Positions 43,501 through 50,231 of a stretch of 64,000 bases of DNA are shown here, piece by piece; position 1 is the stretch's first letter; each line of letters begins with the position of its first letter. Source of the stretch: an uncultured Paludibaculum sp. (GTDB lineage Bacteria > Acidobacteriota > Terriglobia > Bryobacterales > Bryobacteraceae); NCBI RefSeq assembly GCF_963665245.1, contig NZ_OY762267.1, positions 3,506,001-3,570,000 on the forward strand. Reading direction: 5' to 3'. A program made the position numbers and the translations under genes. The notes below the pieces were generated by a model. That model saw nothing but the letters and a program-made list of their open reading frames with translations. It searched no databases and was not told where the DNA came from.

Positions 43501-46500
43501 GGCGGTGCTGCTGAAGGACCCGGAGGTGGTGCAGGCGGTGGTGGTGGCGCGCGAGGACGAGCCTGGGCAGAAGCGGTTGGTCGGTTACGTGACGCCCGTG
43601 GACGTGGATACTGCGAGCCTGCGGCAGCGTCTCGCGCAGACACTGCCGGAGTACATGGTGCCGGCGGCTATCGTGACGATGGAAGCGTTGCCGCTGACGC
43701 CGAACGGGAAGCTCGACCGCAAGGCGTTGCCCGCGCCGGAGTTCCGGCCCATCGAATGGCGAGCGCCGCGAACGCCGCAGGAAGAGGTATTGTGCTCGCT
43801 CTTTGCCGAAACGCTGCGGCTGGAAAAGGTGGGCCTCGACGATAACTTCTTCCATCTTGGTGGACACTCCCTGCTGGCCACGCGCCTCATCGGCAGACTC
43901 CGCGTCGTCCTCGACGCGGACTTGTCCGTCCGCGACCTGTTCGAAGCGCCCACCGTCGCGGAACTGGCGCAGAAACTGCACACGGCCTTCACAGCCCGTG
44001 TTCGATTGCGCCGGATGGAACGCCCGGCAGAAATTCCGCTCTCCTTCGCGCAGCAGAGGTTGTGGTTCCTCTGCCGGCTGGAAGGCATCAGCGCGACGTA
44101 CAACATTCCGCTGGCGCTGCGTTTGTGCGGTCAGTTGGACCCGACGGCGCTCGAAGCGGCCATGGCCGACGTCGTCGAGCGACACGAAAGCCTGCGGACC
44201 GTGTTGCCAGAGAGCACAAGCACTCCACGCCAGCACGTGCTGCCACCCGATGCCGCAGGTCCCAAGCTTAGGGTAGTGGTGTCCAGCCCTGACAGCCTGG
44301 CCCAAGACCTGGCTGTGGCGGCGGGCGTGGGCTTCGAGATCAGTCGGGAGATCCCGCTCCGCGTTCATCTGTTCGTTCTTGGGCCTGAAGAACACGTCCT
44401 GCTGCTGCTGCTGCATCACATCGCCGGTGACGGATGGTCGCTGGGCCCGCTCGCAGTCGATCTGGCTGCAGCATACGCTGCTCGAACGCGCGGCGTCCAT
44501 CCCCGGTTCCCGGAGTTGCCGGTTCAGTATGCGGATTATGCCCTCTGGCAGCGTGAGGTCATGGGTGAAGAGAACGACCGCGACAGCATCATGGGCAGGC
44601 AATTGGCCTTCTGGGTGCAGACGCTGCAGGGCCTGCCCGACCAGTTGGACTTGCCATCGGACCGAACGCGTCCCGCCATGGCCAGTTACCGTGGTGGGAC
44701 GGTCCCCTTCCACATCGATGCGGCCCTACACTGCGCGCTGCTAAATCTGGCGCGCGACACCCAGGCAACCCTCTTCATGGTGATGCAGGCGGCCATCGCC
44801 GCGCTGCTGACCCGCCTGGGAGCGGGAACGGACATTCCCATCGGAAGCCCCATCGCCGGAAGAACCGATCCCGCTCTGGAGGGCCTGATCGGCTTCTTTG
44901 TCAACACGCTGGTGCTGCGGACCGACACGTCCGGAAGCCCGAGCTTCCGCCAACTCATCGCCCGGGTCCGGGAGGCGGATCTGAACGCCTACGCCAATCA
45001 GGACGTGCCCTTCGAGCGTCTGGTCGAAGCCCTGAATCCTATGCGTTCGCTCTCACGCCATCCGCTCTTCCAGGTGATGCTGGCGTTCCAGAATGCATCG
45101 CGCGGACGACTCAACTTCCCGGGGCTTGACGTGACGAGTGAAGCCGTGGAAACCGGGGTCGCCAAATTCGACCTGTCGTTCAGCATCGCCGACCAGCGCA
45201 CGCCGTATGGGAGCGCCAACGGCCTGAACGGCTCCATCGAGTACAGCGCGGACTTGTTCGAGCGAAGCACCGTCGAGCGCATGACCGAATGGCTGACGCG
45301 CCTCATCGCGGGCGTCGTCGCCGATCCCGACCGTTCCATCGACTCGATCGATCTTCCTGGACCCGTCGAACGGAAACGGCTTCTCATCGAGTGGAACGCC
45401 ACGGACCGCGCGGTTCCGCAGCTCACGTTACCGGCGCTCTTTGAACAGGCCGTCGCGCATCATACCGACGCCATCGCGGTCGTGTGCGGCGAAAAGCGAA
45501 TGACCTTCGCGCAGTTGAATGAAAAGGCGAACAGGCTCGCCCATGCGCTGATCAGCAAGAACGTTGGTCCTGAGGACCTCGTTGGCCTGAGGTGCGCCCG
45601 TTCCGCCGACGCGATCGCGGCCGTGCTGGGCGTACTGAAATCAGGCGCCGCGTACCTGCCTCTTGATCCGGCATATCCGCTCGAGCGGCTTGCGTTCATG
45701 CAGGAAGACAGCAGGCCCGCATTGGTACTGGACGACGCGGATGTCGGCGCGGACATGCAGGGGACAGCCGCCAACCCGACGGATGCGGACCGAAACTCTC
45801 CACTGCTGCTGAGTCACCCTGCGTATGTCATCTATACGTCGGGTTCCACCGGCAGGCCCAAGGGAGTGGTCGTCACGCATGCCGGCCTCTCCAGCCTCAT
45901 CGCGAGCCAGTCGGAACGCTTCGGCGTCACGCCCGCCGCGCGCGTTCTGCAATTCGCGTCCATGTCGTTCGACGCGGCCGTTTCGGAGTTGTTCGCCACG
46001 CTGGTCTCGGGCGCCACTCTGGTCATCCCGACTGAACAGAAGCTTCTGGGCGAGGAACTGTTCAAATTCATCCAGCAGCAGGAAGTAACGCACGTCACGC
46101 TGCCGCCCAGCGTGCTCTCGGCCTTGCCCTCGAAGCCACTGCCGCTGGAGACTTTGGTCCTCGCCGGCGAGCCCTGCTCGTCGAGACTGGTTTCGCGCTG
46201 GTCGACTGGGCGAAGACTCATCAACGCCTACGGGCCCACTGAAACGACGGTGTGCGCCACCATGAGCGCGCCATTACTCCGCGGCATCGAGGCGCCTCCC
46301 ATTGGGCAACCGATCGCCAACACGCAGGCGTACGTTCTCGGTGCAGGGTTGTCTCTGGTTCCCGTCGGCGTGCCCGGAGAATTGTACGTCTCTGGCCTCG
46401 GTTTGGCGCGAGGTTATTTCCGAAAACCGGCGCTGACATCGGAACGATTTGTGGCGAATCCGTTCGGATCGCCGGGTTCCCGAATGTACCGCACAGGCGA

Positions 46501-47959
46501 CATTGCTCGCTGGTGTTCCGATGGCAATCTATATATACTGGGGCGCAAGGACCGACAAATGAAAATCCGAGGCGCACGCGTCGAACTGGGAGAAGTCGAA
46601 GGTACCCTGACGCGGCAGCCCGGAATTGCGGACGCGGCAGTCGTATTGCGGGAAGACGCAGATGGCGACAGGCGCCTCATCGGGTTCGTGGTTCCTGCCG
46701 ATGGCGCCGTCATCGACGCACAAGAGGTTCGGAGGCAGTCGGCCCTCGCATTGCCCGAATACATGACGCCGGCAGCGATCGTCGTCATACCCGCACTGCC
46801 CCTGACGCCAAGCCAGAAACTGGATTACCGGGCCCTTCCCGATCCCGAGTTCGCATCGGCATCCGCATGGCGCGGTCCGCGAACGCACCTCGAAGAAATC
46901 CTCTGCTCGATGTTCTCGGAAACGCTCGGCGTCCCACGACTCGGAGTGGATGACAATTTCTGGGATTTGGGCGGCAATTCTTACCTCGCAGTCCGGCTGA
47001 GCGACCGTATTTCCGCGGCGCTTGGCGTGCAAGTCCGGGTCGGATCGCTGTGGGAAGCGCCGACAGTCGCGCGGCTTGCCGACAAACTCAACGCCGAGTC
47101 GCCGCAGGATATCCACGGGCTAGCCATCCTGCGCCTTATGCGGAAAAAGGCGGCCAGTCCGTTTGCGACTCTGCTGCCGTTGCGGAGCGAGGGCCGGCAA
47201 ACACCCTTCTTCTTTGTGCACAGCGTCGACGGGCTTAGTTGGTCGTACGCTCGGCTGCTACCCTACATCGAGGATGGTCACCCAGTGTACGGCCTGCAGG
47301 CCCGCCGTCTGGAGGATGTGGGCTATCGGGCTGAGTCGATCGATGAAGTGGCCGAGGACTATGCGGCGGAAATTGTGAAGATCCAGCCGTGTGGGCCCTA
47401 TCATCTGCTCGGGTGGTCGGCCGGCGGAGTGCTCGCTTACGCGCTTGCCGCGCGTCTGCAGCAGAACGGACATGAAGTGGCGTTGCTGGCGATGCTGGAC
47501 ACGCACGCGCCTCGGCTGGACAGCCGTCCGGCGACGGACGAGGGAACACTGGCGTATCTGCATCGAGCCTTCACGGGCTATGAGGTCGGAGGGATGTCTT
47601 CGTTCGAAATGGTCGATGAATTGAAAGCCATACTGCGTGGCGGAGGAGGAACTCTGGCGTCGCTCTCGGAAGACGAACTGGACGCGGTGGTCGCGGTCGA
47701 GGTGGATGTGTGTCGACTCACCACCAGCGCGGGTACGCTGCGGTACAAGGGCGACCTCATTTTCCTCTCGGCCGAAAGAGATCCGGGCGATAAAGCGCCG
47801 CATCCGGGAAGCTGGGCAGCGTACGTCGACGGCGACATTCGGGTTGTCGGAATTCCTTGCACTCATTTGGAAATGATGCAGCCCGGGCCTTCGGCACAGA
47901 TCGGATACACGCTGACAAGTGAGTTGAGCAAATTACCACACTGGAGAAAAGAGCCATGA
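37589..47959 (+). CDS. Nonribosomal peptide synthetase NRPS-3 with terminal thioesterase (modules 10-12)
   Basis: This is a protein of 3456 residues. Approximate order: C10 10-455 (HHHILIDGWS), A10 463-994, PCP10 1003-1070 (GGDSL), C11 1088-1537 (HHIAGDGWS), A11 1548-2052, PCP11 2060-2130 (GGHSL), C12 2148-2594, A12 2606-3088, PCP12 3095-3168 (GGNSY), TE 3195-3440. The thioesterase has GWSAGG with the nucleophile at Ser3277, an Asp in LDTHAP and a C-terminal His in the THLEMMQP stretch. It should release or cyclise the finished chain. There is no E domain in this protein, so the last three residues are predicted L. The start is fixed by a perfect AGGAGG five bases upstream that overlaps the stop of NRPS-2. 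The last four bases overlap the MbtH start (ATGA), implying translational coupling. Confidence 0.96.
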   Translation: MTIAAPLQRAIEDILPLSPLQQGLLFHALFDSDGPDVYTVQIVFQLEGRLSEDNLRAAIDTLVRRHANLRASFRHEALSQPVQVIARRIAVPWKRIDLSGLPAEEAGRRLSEFLAQDRRRRFVVSKPPLMRFTLIRLTPEKHSLAFTHHHILIDGWSTPILMRELLTLYARKGDDAGLPRPVPYRDYLAWLSRQDQAAARAAWTAALRGVEEPTRLAPAANGAIRSFPERVTIDLPPTLTAALTRQARAHGLTLNTLVQGAWGVLLGRLTGRDDVVFGVTVAGRPPEIRGIESMIGLFINTLPLRVRWSSSDRLSDLFARVQDAQTVLLSYQYASLSDVQRTAGVGELFDTLVIFENYLVEGSGSRAACNNDLQVRSFGESDATHYPLTLLAAPGKRLHLRLVYRPDVFNAPEVRQILTYLVRLLESIAVGLDRPVASLSLLSDAERSETLEAWNATGRALEPTVWPELFERQVEQTPDAVALVFEDTRLTYSELNEQANRIAHLLLAKGIGPEDIVAVALPRSVELVECLLGILKAGAAYLPLDRDYPGERLRLMLEDACPAAVLANSDITAHLPRNVGRLVLDHPEIIDALPYSANRQVPRSTALVILEHPDTVSVLADCPTHNPSDLDRRAALRPEHPAYVIYTSGSTGQPKGVVVHHAGLVNRLKWMQNEYGLTAVDRVLQKTPSGFDVSVWEFFWPLSVGAALVVAKPGGHRDPAYLIDLIDRENVTTIHFVPSMLRVFLQETAPKTCESLRRVICSGEALPGDVQAEFFGKLTSDLHNLYGPTEATVDVTYWACRREDGATSVPIGRPIWNTQVYVLDGNLQPAPVGVAGELYLAGVGLARGYLKRPGLTTERFVANPYGGPGARMYRTGDLVRWRADGALEYLGRTDHQVKIRGFRVELGEIEAELLKQPGVRQAAVIAREDEPGQKRLAAYVVPGDGYNLESVSLRQALSATLPDFMVPSAFVPMETLPLTPNGKLDRKILPIPELTGAELRAPRNPEEEILCTIFAEILGLPGVGMDDHFFDLGGDSLLGARLTGRIRATLNVSLSVRDLFESPTVAQLAERLRNPQAPRPPLQARERPSKLPLSFAQQRLWFLNRLEAHSTAYNIPLALGLKGQLDRAALETALADVVARHEALRTVFPDDLGVPRQQIVEPAQARPVLHATRTTQADLEAELTLASRVGFDIGREIPIRAHLYVLGPDDHVLLLLLHHIAGDGWSLGPLTADLARAYAARRRGIEPQLPKLPVQYADYTLWQREAMGEESDPESAVGRQLAFWTTTLQDLPEQLLLPADRPRPAVASYRGDAAPFRIDAELHAVLVKLSRESQASLFMVMQAAVAALLTRLGAGADISIGSPVAGRTDNVLEAAIGFFVNTLVLRTDTSGNPSFRELLSRVRAADLNAYANQDLPFERIVEALNPSRSLSRHPLFQVMLAFQKAPYGTLRMPGLKTTVQRVPLGVSEFDLTFRMSDYRLANGAPGGMEGYLEFSTDLFDRATAERIVGGLVRLLQAVAANPEQRLGGIKVMADEELRNFLKWNDTRHEVPRALVHELFERQVERTPSATAVVFEGIRLSYAELNQRCNRLARLLLAKGVRPGDVVAMAAPRSVEMMVALIGILKAGAAYLPVDPEYPPERLSLMLADAEPAAVIATASVASSLPPDTAVLVLDAPETVTELSRYGAENLTAAERELRSEHPAYVIYTSGSTGQPKGVVVQHTGLVNRLKWMQHEYGLTADDRVLQKTPSSFDVSVWEFFWPLIEGAALVVARPGGHREAGYLVDLIRREGVTTLHFVPSMLQAFLQEPGVEMCDRLRKVICSGEALPSEVQAEFFRKLNAGLHNLYGPTEATVDVTYWACRQEDGSSSVPIGRPIWNTRVYVLDESLQPVPVGVAGELYIEGIGLARGYLKRPGLTAERFVANPYGAPGARMYRTGDLAKWRADGAIEYLGRTDQQIKIRGFRVELGEIEAVLLKDPEVVQAVVVAREDEPGQKRLVGYVTPVDVDTASLRQRLAQTLPEYMVPAAIVTMEALPLTPNGKLDRKALPAPEFRPIEWRAPRTPQEEVLCSLFAETLRLEKVGLDDNFFHLGGHSLLATRLIGRLRVVLDADLSVRDLFEAPTVAELAQKLHTAFTARVRLRRMERPAEIPLSFAQQRLWFLCRLEGISATYNIPLALRLCGQLDPTALEAAMADVVERHESLRTVLPESTSTPRQHVLPPDAAGPKLRVVVSSPDSLAQDLAVAAGVGFEISREIPLRVHLFVLGPEEHVLLLLLHHIAGDGWSLGPLAVDLAAAYAARTRGVHPRFPELPVQYADYALWQREVMGEENDRDSIMGRQLAFWVQTLQGLPDQLDLPSDRTRPAMASYRGGTVPFHIDAALHCALLNLARDTQATLFMVMQAAIAALLTRLGAGTDIPIGSPIAGRTDPALEGLIGFFVNTLVLRTDTSGSPSFRQLIARVREADLNAYANQDVPFERLVEALNPMRSLSRHPLFQVMLAFQNASRGRLNFPGLDVTSEAVETGVAKFDLSFSIADQRTPYGSANGLNGSIEYSADLFERSTVERMTEWLTRLIAGVVADPDRSIDSIDLPGPVERKRLLIEWNATDRAVPQLTLPALFEQAVAHHTDAIAVVCGEKRMTFAQLNEKANRLAHALISKNVGPEDLVGLRCARSADAIAAVLGVLKSGAAYLPLDPAYPLERLAFMQEDSRPALVLDDADVGADMQGTAANPTDADRNSPLLLSHPAYVIYTSGSTGRPKGVVVTHAGLSSLIASQSERFGVTPAARVLQFASMSFDAAVSELFATLVSGATLVIPTEQKLLGEELFKFIQQQEVTHVTLPPSVLSALPSKPLPLETLVLAGEPCSSRLVSRWSTGRRLINAYGPTETTVCATMSAPLLRGIEAPPIGQPIANTQAYVLGAGLSLVPVGVPGELYVSGLGLARGYFRKPALTSERFVANPFGSPGSRMYRTGDIARWCSDGNLYILGRKDRQMKIRGARVELGEVEGTLTRQPGIADAAVVLREDADGDRRLIGFVVPADGAVIDAQEVRRQSALALPEYMTPAAIVVIPALPLTPSQKLDYRALPDPEFASASAWRGPRTHLEEILCSMFSETLGVPRLGVDDNFWDLGGNSYLAVRLSDRISAALGVQVRVGSLWEAPTVARLADKLNAESPQDIHGLAILRLMRKKAASPFATLLPLRSEGRQTPFFFVHSVDGLSWSYARLLPYIEDGHPVYGLQARRLEDVGYRAESIDEVAEDYAAEIVKIQPCGPYHLLGWSAGGVLAYALAARLQQNGHEVALLAMLDTHAPRLDSRPATDEGTLAYLHRAFTGYEVGGMSSFEMVDELKAILRGGGGTLASLSEDELDAVVAVEVDVCRLTTSAGTLRYKGDLIFLSAERDPGDKAPHPGSWAAYVDGDIRVVGIPCTHLEMMQPGPSAQIGYTLTSELSKLPHWRKEP
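37616..40800 (+). other. NRPS module 10: C(DCL)-A-PCP, predicted L-Ser
   Basis: The pocket D-V-W-H-I-S-L-V-D-K is a serine code. C10 begins with ILPLSPLQQGLLFHA, fitting a D-configured donor from E9. A10 contains an extra stretch of about 30 residues (around 39310-39470) that looks like an imperfect internal duplication of the segment before the YTSGSTG motif. Confidence 0.78.
40846..43985 (+). other. NRPS module 11: C(LCL)-A-PCP, predicted L-Ser
   Basis: The end of C11, all of A11 and the start of PCP11 (42038-43864) look identical to module 6, so the serine code is the same. The carrier switches to GGHSLLAT exactly at the end of identity, suiting the LCL domain that follows and the absence of an E. 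Confidence 0.8.
42038..43864 (+). repeat. Second copy of the 1827-bp Ser A-domain repeat
   Basis: This is the partner of 20951-22777. The 3' edge at 43864 coincides with the change from GGDS to GGHS in the carrier motif. Confidence 0.85.
44026..47959 (+). other. NRPS module 12: C(LCL)-A-PCP-TE, predicted L-Tyr and release
   Basis: The pocket D-A-S-T-V-A-A-V-C-K is a tyrosine-type code. The A10 motif is SQKLDYRALP with the active Lys kept. PCP12 is GGNSY. The thioesterase follows after a linker; Ser3277 lies in GWSAGG. Whether it hydrolyses or cyclises cannot be told from sequence. Confidence 0.75.
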
Positions 47960-48165
47960 CAAATCCGTTTGAAGACGACGATCGCACGTATATCGTGCTC
48001 ATCAACGACGAGGGTCAGTACTCCCTCTGGCCGTCGAGCATCGACGTGCCTGCGGGCTGGTCCGTGGTGCATCAGACCGACACCCGCCAGGCGTGTCTGG
48101 ACTACATCGCCGCCAACTGGACCGACATGAGACCCAAGAGCCTCATCGTGGCCATGGGCGGCTGA
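47956..48165 (+). CDS. MbtH-like NRPS accessory protein
   Basis: This is a protein of 69 residues, the usual size for the family. MbtH proteins bind A domains and support their folding and adenylation activity. The conserved features are all visible: N-terminal MTNPFEDD, the EGQYSLWP block, three Trp residues, and LDYI followed by WTDMRP near the C terminus. Its ATG overlaps the stop of NRPS-3 by four bases, so it is translationally coupled to the synthetases it serves. It is the only MbtH seen and could serve every A domain here, including the stand-alone one on the other strand. Confidence 0.97.
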   Translation: MTNPFEDDDRTYIVLINDEGQYSLWPSSIDVPAGWSVVHQTDTRQACLDYIAANWTDMRPKSLIVAMGG

Positions 48166-48193
48166 GGCTCGACCAGCCGCATTGGGACAAGGG

Positions 48194-48240
48194 AGCGGGT
48201 GTTCCGCTGGGCGCGCGCTCGCCCGCGGAAGATACCCGCT
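48194..48240 (+). promoter_or_regulatory. Intercistronic hairpin between MbtH and the first radical SAM gene
   Basis: AGCGGGT (48194-48200), TTCCGC (48202-48207) and GGGCG (48209-48213) pair with CGCCC (48220-48224), GCGGAA (48225-48230) and ACCCGCT (48234-48240) around a six-base loop. That is 18 pairs with one small internal loop and one bulged T. No T-run follows, so it is not a classic terminator. It ends ten bases before the AGGAG of the next gene and could stabilise or partially attenuate the transcript. Confidence 0.7.
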
Positions 48241-48264
48241 CCGGACGACCAGGAGACTGCGAAC

Positions 48265-50199
48265 ATGTACGAAGTTGCCCTCATCAGCATGCCTTTCGGC
48301 GGGCTCCTGATGCCTTCCATCGGCCTCGCGCAGTTGCGGTATGCTGTCGAGCATGCGCACCCGGGGCAGGTACGCGTTCGAAATCTGTACCTCAGTCACG
48401 ACTTTGCCGCATACCTCGGGTTCGATCTTTACCAGGAAATATTCCACGGGCGGCAGCACCACGCCTCGGGTGTCGCCGATTGGTTCTTCCGGCAAGCCGC
48501 GTTCCCCGATGCCGCAGACAATGCGAGCGAGTTCTTTGCCCGCTACTACCCGAGGCGCGACGCGGCGACGACCCGGTTCCGGAACGCGATCCTGCAAAAG
48601 CGCGCGGGTGTCGCGCAGATCTTTCAACGACTGATTGAGCAATACCATCTTGGCGAGTATCATCTGGTCGGGTTCACTGCCACGACTTTTCAGAATGTCG
48701 CGTCATTTGCATTTGCGCGCATCCTCACATCGCTGCATTCGAACATCACTGTCATCATAGGCGGAGGCAATTGCGAGTACCCGATGGGCGCTGCGATCGT
48801 GCGCAATGTCCCGGCTATAGACTACGTCTTCTCCGGACCCGGCCTCGTCAGTTTGCCGCGATTCGTGGGTTGCCGTCTGTCCGGCGAAATCGATCGATGC
48901 GACGATATTCCCGGAGTGTTGTCGATCTCGAATTCTCGCCTCTGGGCGGAAGACCATCGCGCAATGGAGTGCGTGGGCCGGAGCGGCGCGGACGCGTTAC
49001 GCGGCGAACATCTCGATATCAACATTCCTATCCCTCTGGACTACGACGACTTTTTCGAAAGTCTCGAGAGGGCGCTACCGGACGTTCGCGTGCCCACGGC
49101 GATTCCGTTCCAGACGTCACGGGGCTGCTGGTGGGGAGAGAAGTTGCATTGCCGCTTCTGCGGGACGTCGGAGAACGCGCTCCGCTATAGCTGCATGGAT
49201 CCCGACCTGGCCATCCAGCAGATCAACTCCATCTTCTCGTACGCGTCGCGGACGGCACTGTTTCACTGCACGGACAGCATCCTCGCCAAGCAGTACTTCT
49301 TGGAGGTTCTGCCGAAGTTAAAGGTTCCGGAAAACGTCAGGCTCTGGTACGAGGCGAAGTCGGACCTGACCGAACGCGACGTCATGACCCTCGCCAGTAT
49401 CCGGGCGGGCGTCCAGATCGGCATCGAGGCGCTGGCGACTTCGTCGCTGAAGCTTCTGGGCAAGGGTAGCACCGCGTTCCAAAATGTGGCTCTGCTCCGG
49501 TGCTGCGCGCAATATGACGTCATGACGTCATGGAACCTGTTAATCGGCGTTCCGGGCGAAACGAGCGAGGCGTATCGTAAATACATCAGCGATATTCCGA
49601 AACTGTTGCATTTGCCGCCGCCTGCCGCCCCGTACCCCATACGCTTCGACCGATTCAGCCCCTATTTCGACAACGCCGCGAAATATGGCCTCGAACTCCG
49701 GCCGTACGATTCCTACTTTCTCATTTACCCGTTCCCGGAAAGCCGCATCAGGGAAATCGCGTTCTTTTTTGTGGATCAGAACGTCAACGCAGATTACTTC
49801 ACGGCCATGATGGAGTGGATCGCGCCCCTGCGGAAGGTCGTCGAAATCTGGAACATGCGCTGGCACGGGCGCGGACGGGACAACCGGCCCAGGCTCGAAT
49901 TCGAATCGGCAGGCGCGTCCGGATTCACTATTTATGATAGCCGTCCGGAAAGGCCCCTTCGGCTAACGATTGATGATCTGAGCGTTCATGCTCTTTCCGC
50001 GCTCAGAAGCCCGAAGACCGTCCCCGAGTTGGCGGCCGGCATCGGCGTGAGCGAGGCCGAGGCTGGTTCGGTCATAGCCGAACTGAACAAGAGAGCATTG
50101 CTGTTCCACGAGGGCGAGCGCTTCCTGAGCCTGGTCACGGCCGGGACGCTCTCCGATCGGATCTTCCGAAACCAGACAGAGTTGCAAGTGACTACGTAA
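48265..50199 (+). CDS. B12-binding radical SAM protein, RiPP C-methyltransferase-like family (copy 1)
   Basis: This is a protein of 644 residues. The N-terminal third is a Rossmann-like cobalamin-binding domain with IGGGNCEYPMG and IDYVFSGPG; the core is a radical SAM domain with Cys288, Cys296 and Cys299 in GCWWGEKLHCRFCG, a CX7CX2C cluster motif instead of the usual CX3CX2C; the C-terminal 70 residues resemble a small winged helix. By motif it belongs with the B12 radical SAM proteins that mature ribosomal peptides (polytheonamide PoyC-like), which C-methylate unactivated carbons. The start at 48265 is chosen because AGGAG (48251-48255) precedes it and the three paralogs start at the same point; an upstream GTG at 48199 would add 22 residues unrelated to them. 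The exact reaction is not known; the NRPS context suggests a peptide substrate. Confidence 0.88.
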   Translation: MYEVALISMPFGGLLMPSIGLAQLRYAVEHAHPGQVRVRNLYLSHDFAAYLGFDLYQEIFHGRQHHASGVADWFFRQAAFPDAADNASEFFARYYPRRDAATTRFRNAILQKRAGVAQIFQRLIEQYHLGEYHLVGFTATTFQNVASFAFARILTSLHSNITVIIGGGNCEYPMGAAIVRNVPAIDYVFSGPGLVSLPRFVGCRLSGEIDRCDDIPGVLSISNSRLWAEDHRAMECVGRSGADALRGEHLDINIPIPLDYDDFFESLERALPDVRVPTAIPFQTSRGCWWGEKLHCRFCGTSENALRYSCMDPDLAIQQINSIFSYASRTALFHCTDSILAKQYFLEVLPKLKVPENVRLWYEAKSDLTERDVMTLASIRAGVQIGIEALATSSLKLLGKGSTAFQNVALLRCCAQYDVMTSWNLLIGVPGETSEAYRKYISDIPKLLHLPPPAAPYPIRFDRFSPYFDNAAKYGLELRPYDSYFLIYPFPESRIREIAFFFVDQNVNADYFTAMMEWIAPLRKVVEIWNMRWHGRGRDNRPRLEFESAGASGFTIYDSRPERPLRLTIDDLSVHALSALRSPKTVPELAAGIGVSEAEAGSVIAELNKRALLFHEGERFLSLVTAGTLSDRIFRNQTELQVTT

Positions 50200-50231
50200 T
50201 TGGGTCGCATTACGCCGTGGAGGACAAGTCG

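Noticed and set aside
48166..48264. Possible RiPP precursor between MbtH and the first radical SAM gene
   Set aside because: No ORF with a ribosome site and a leader/core layout is present; the gap is taken up by the hairpin and the ribosome site of the next gene.
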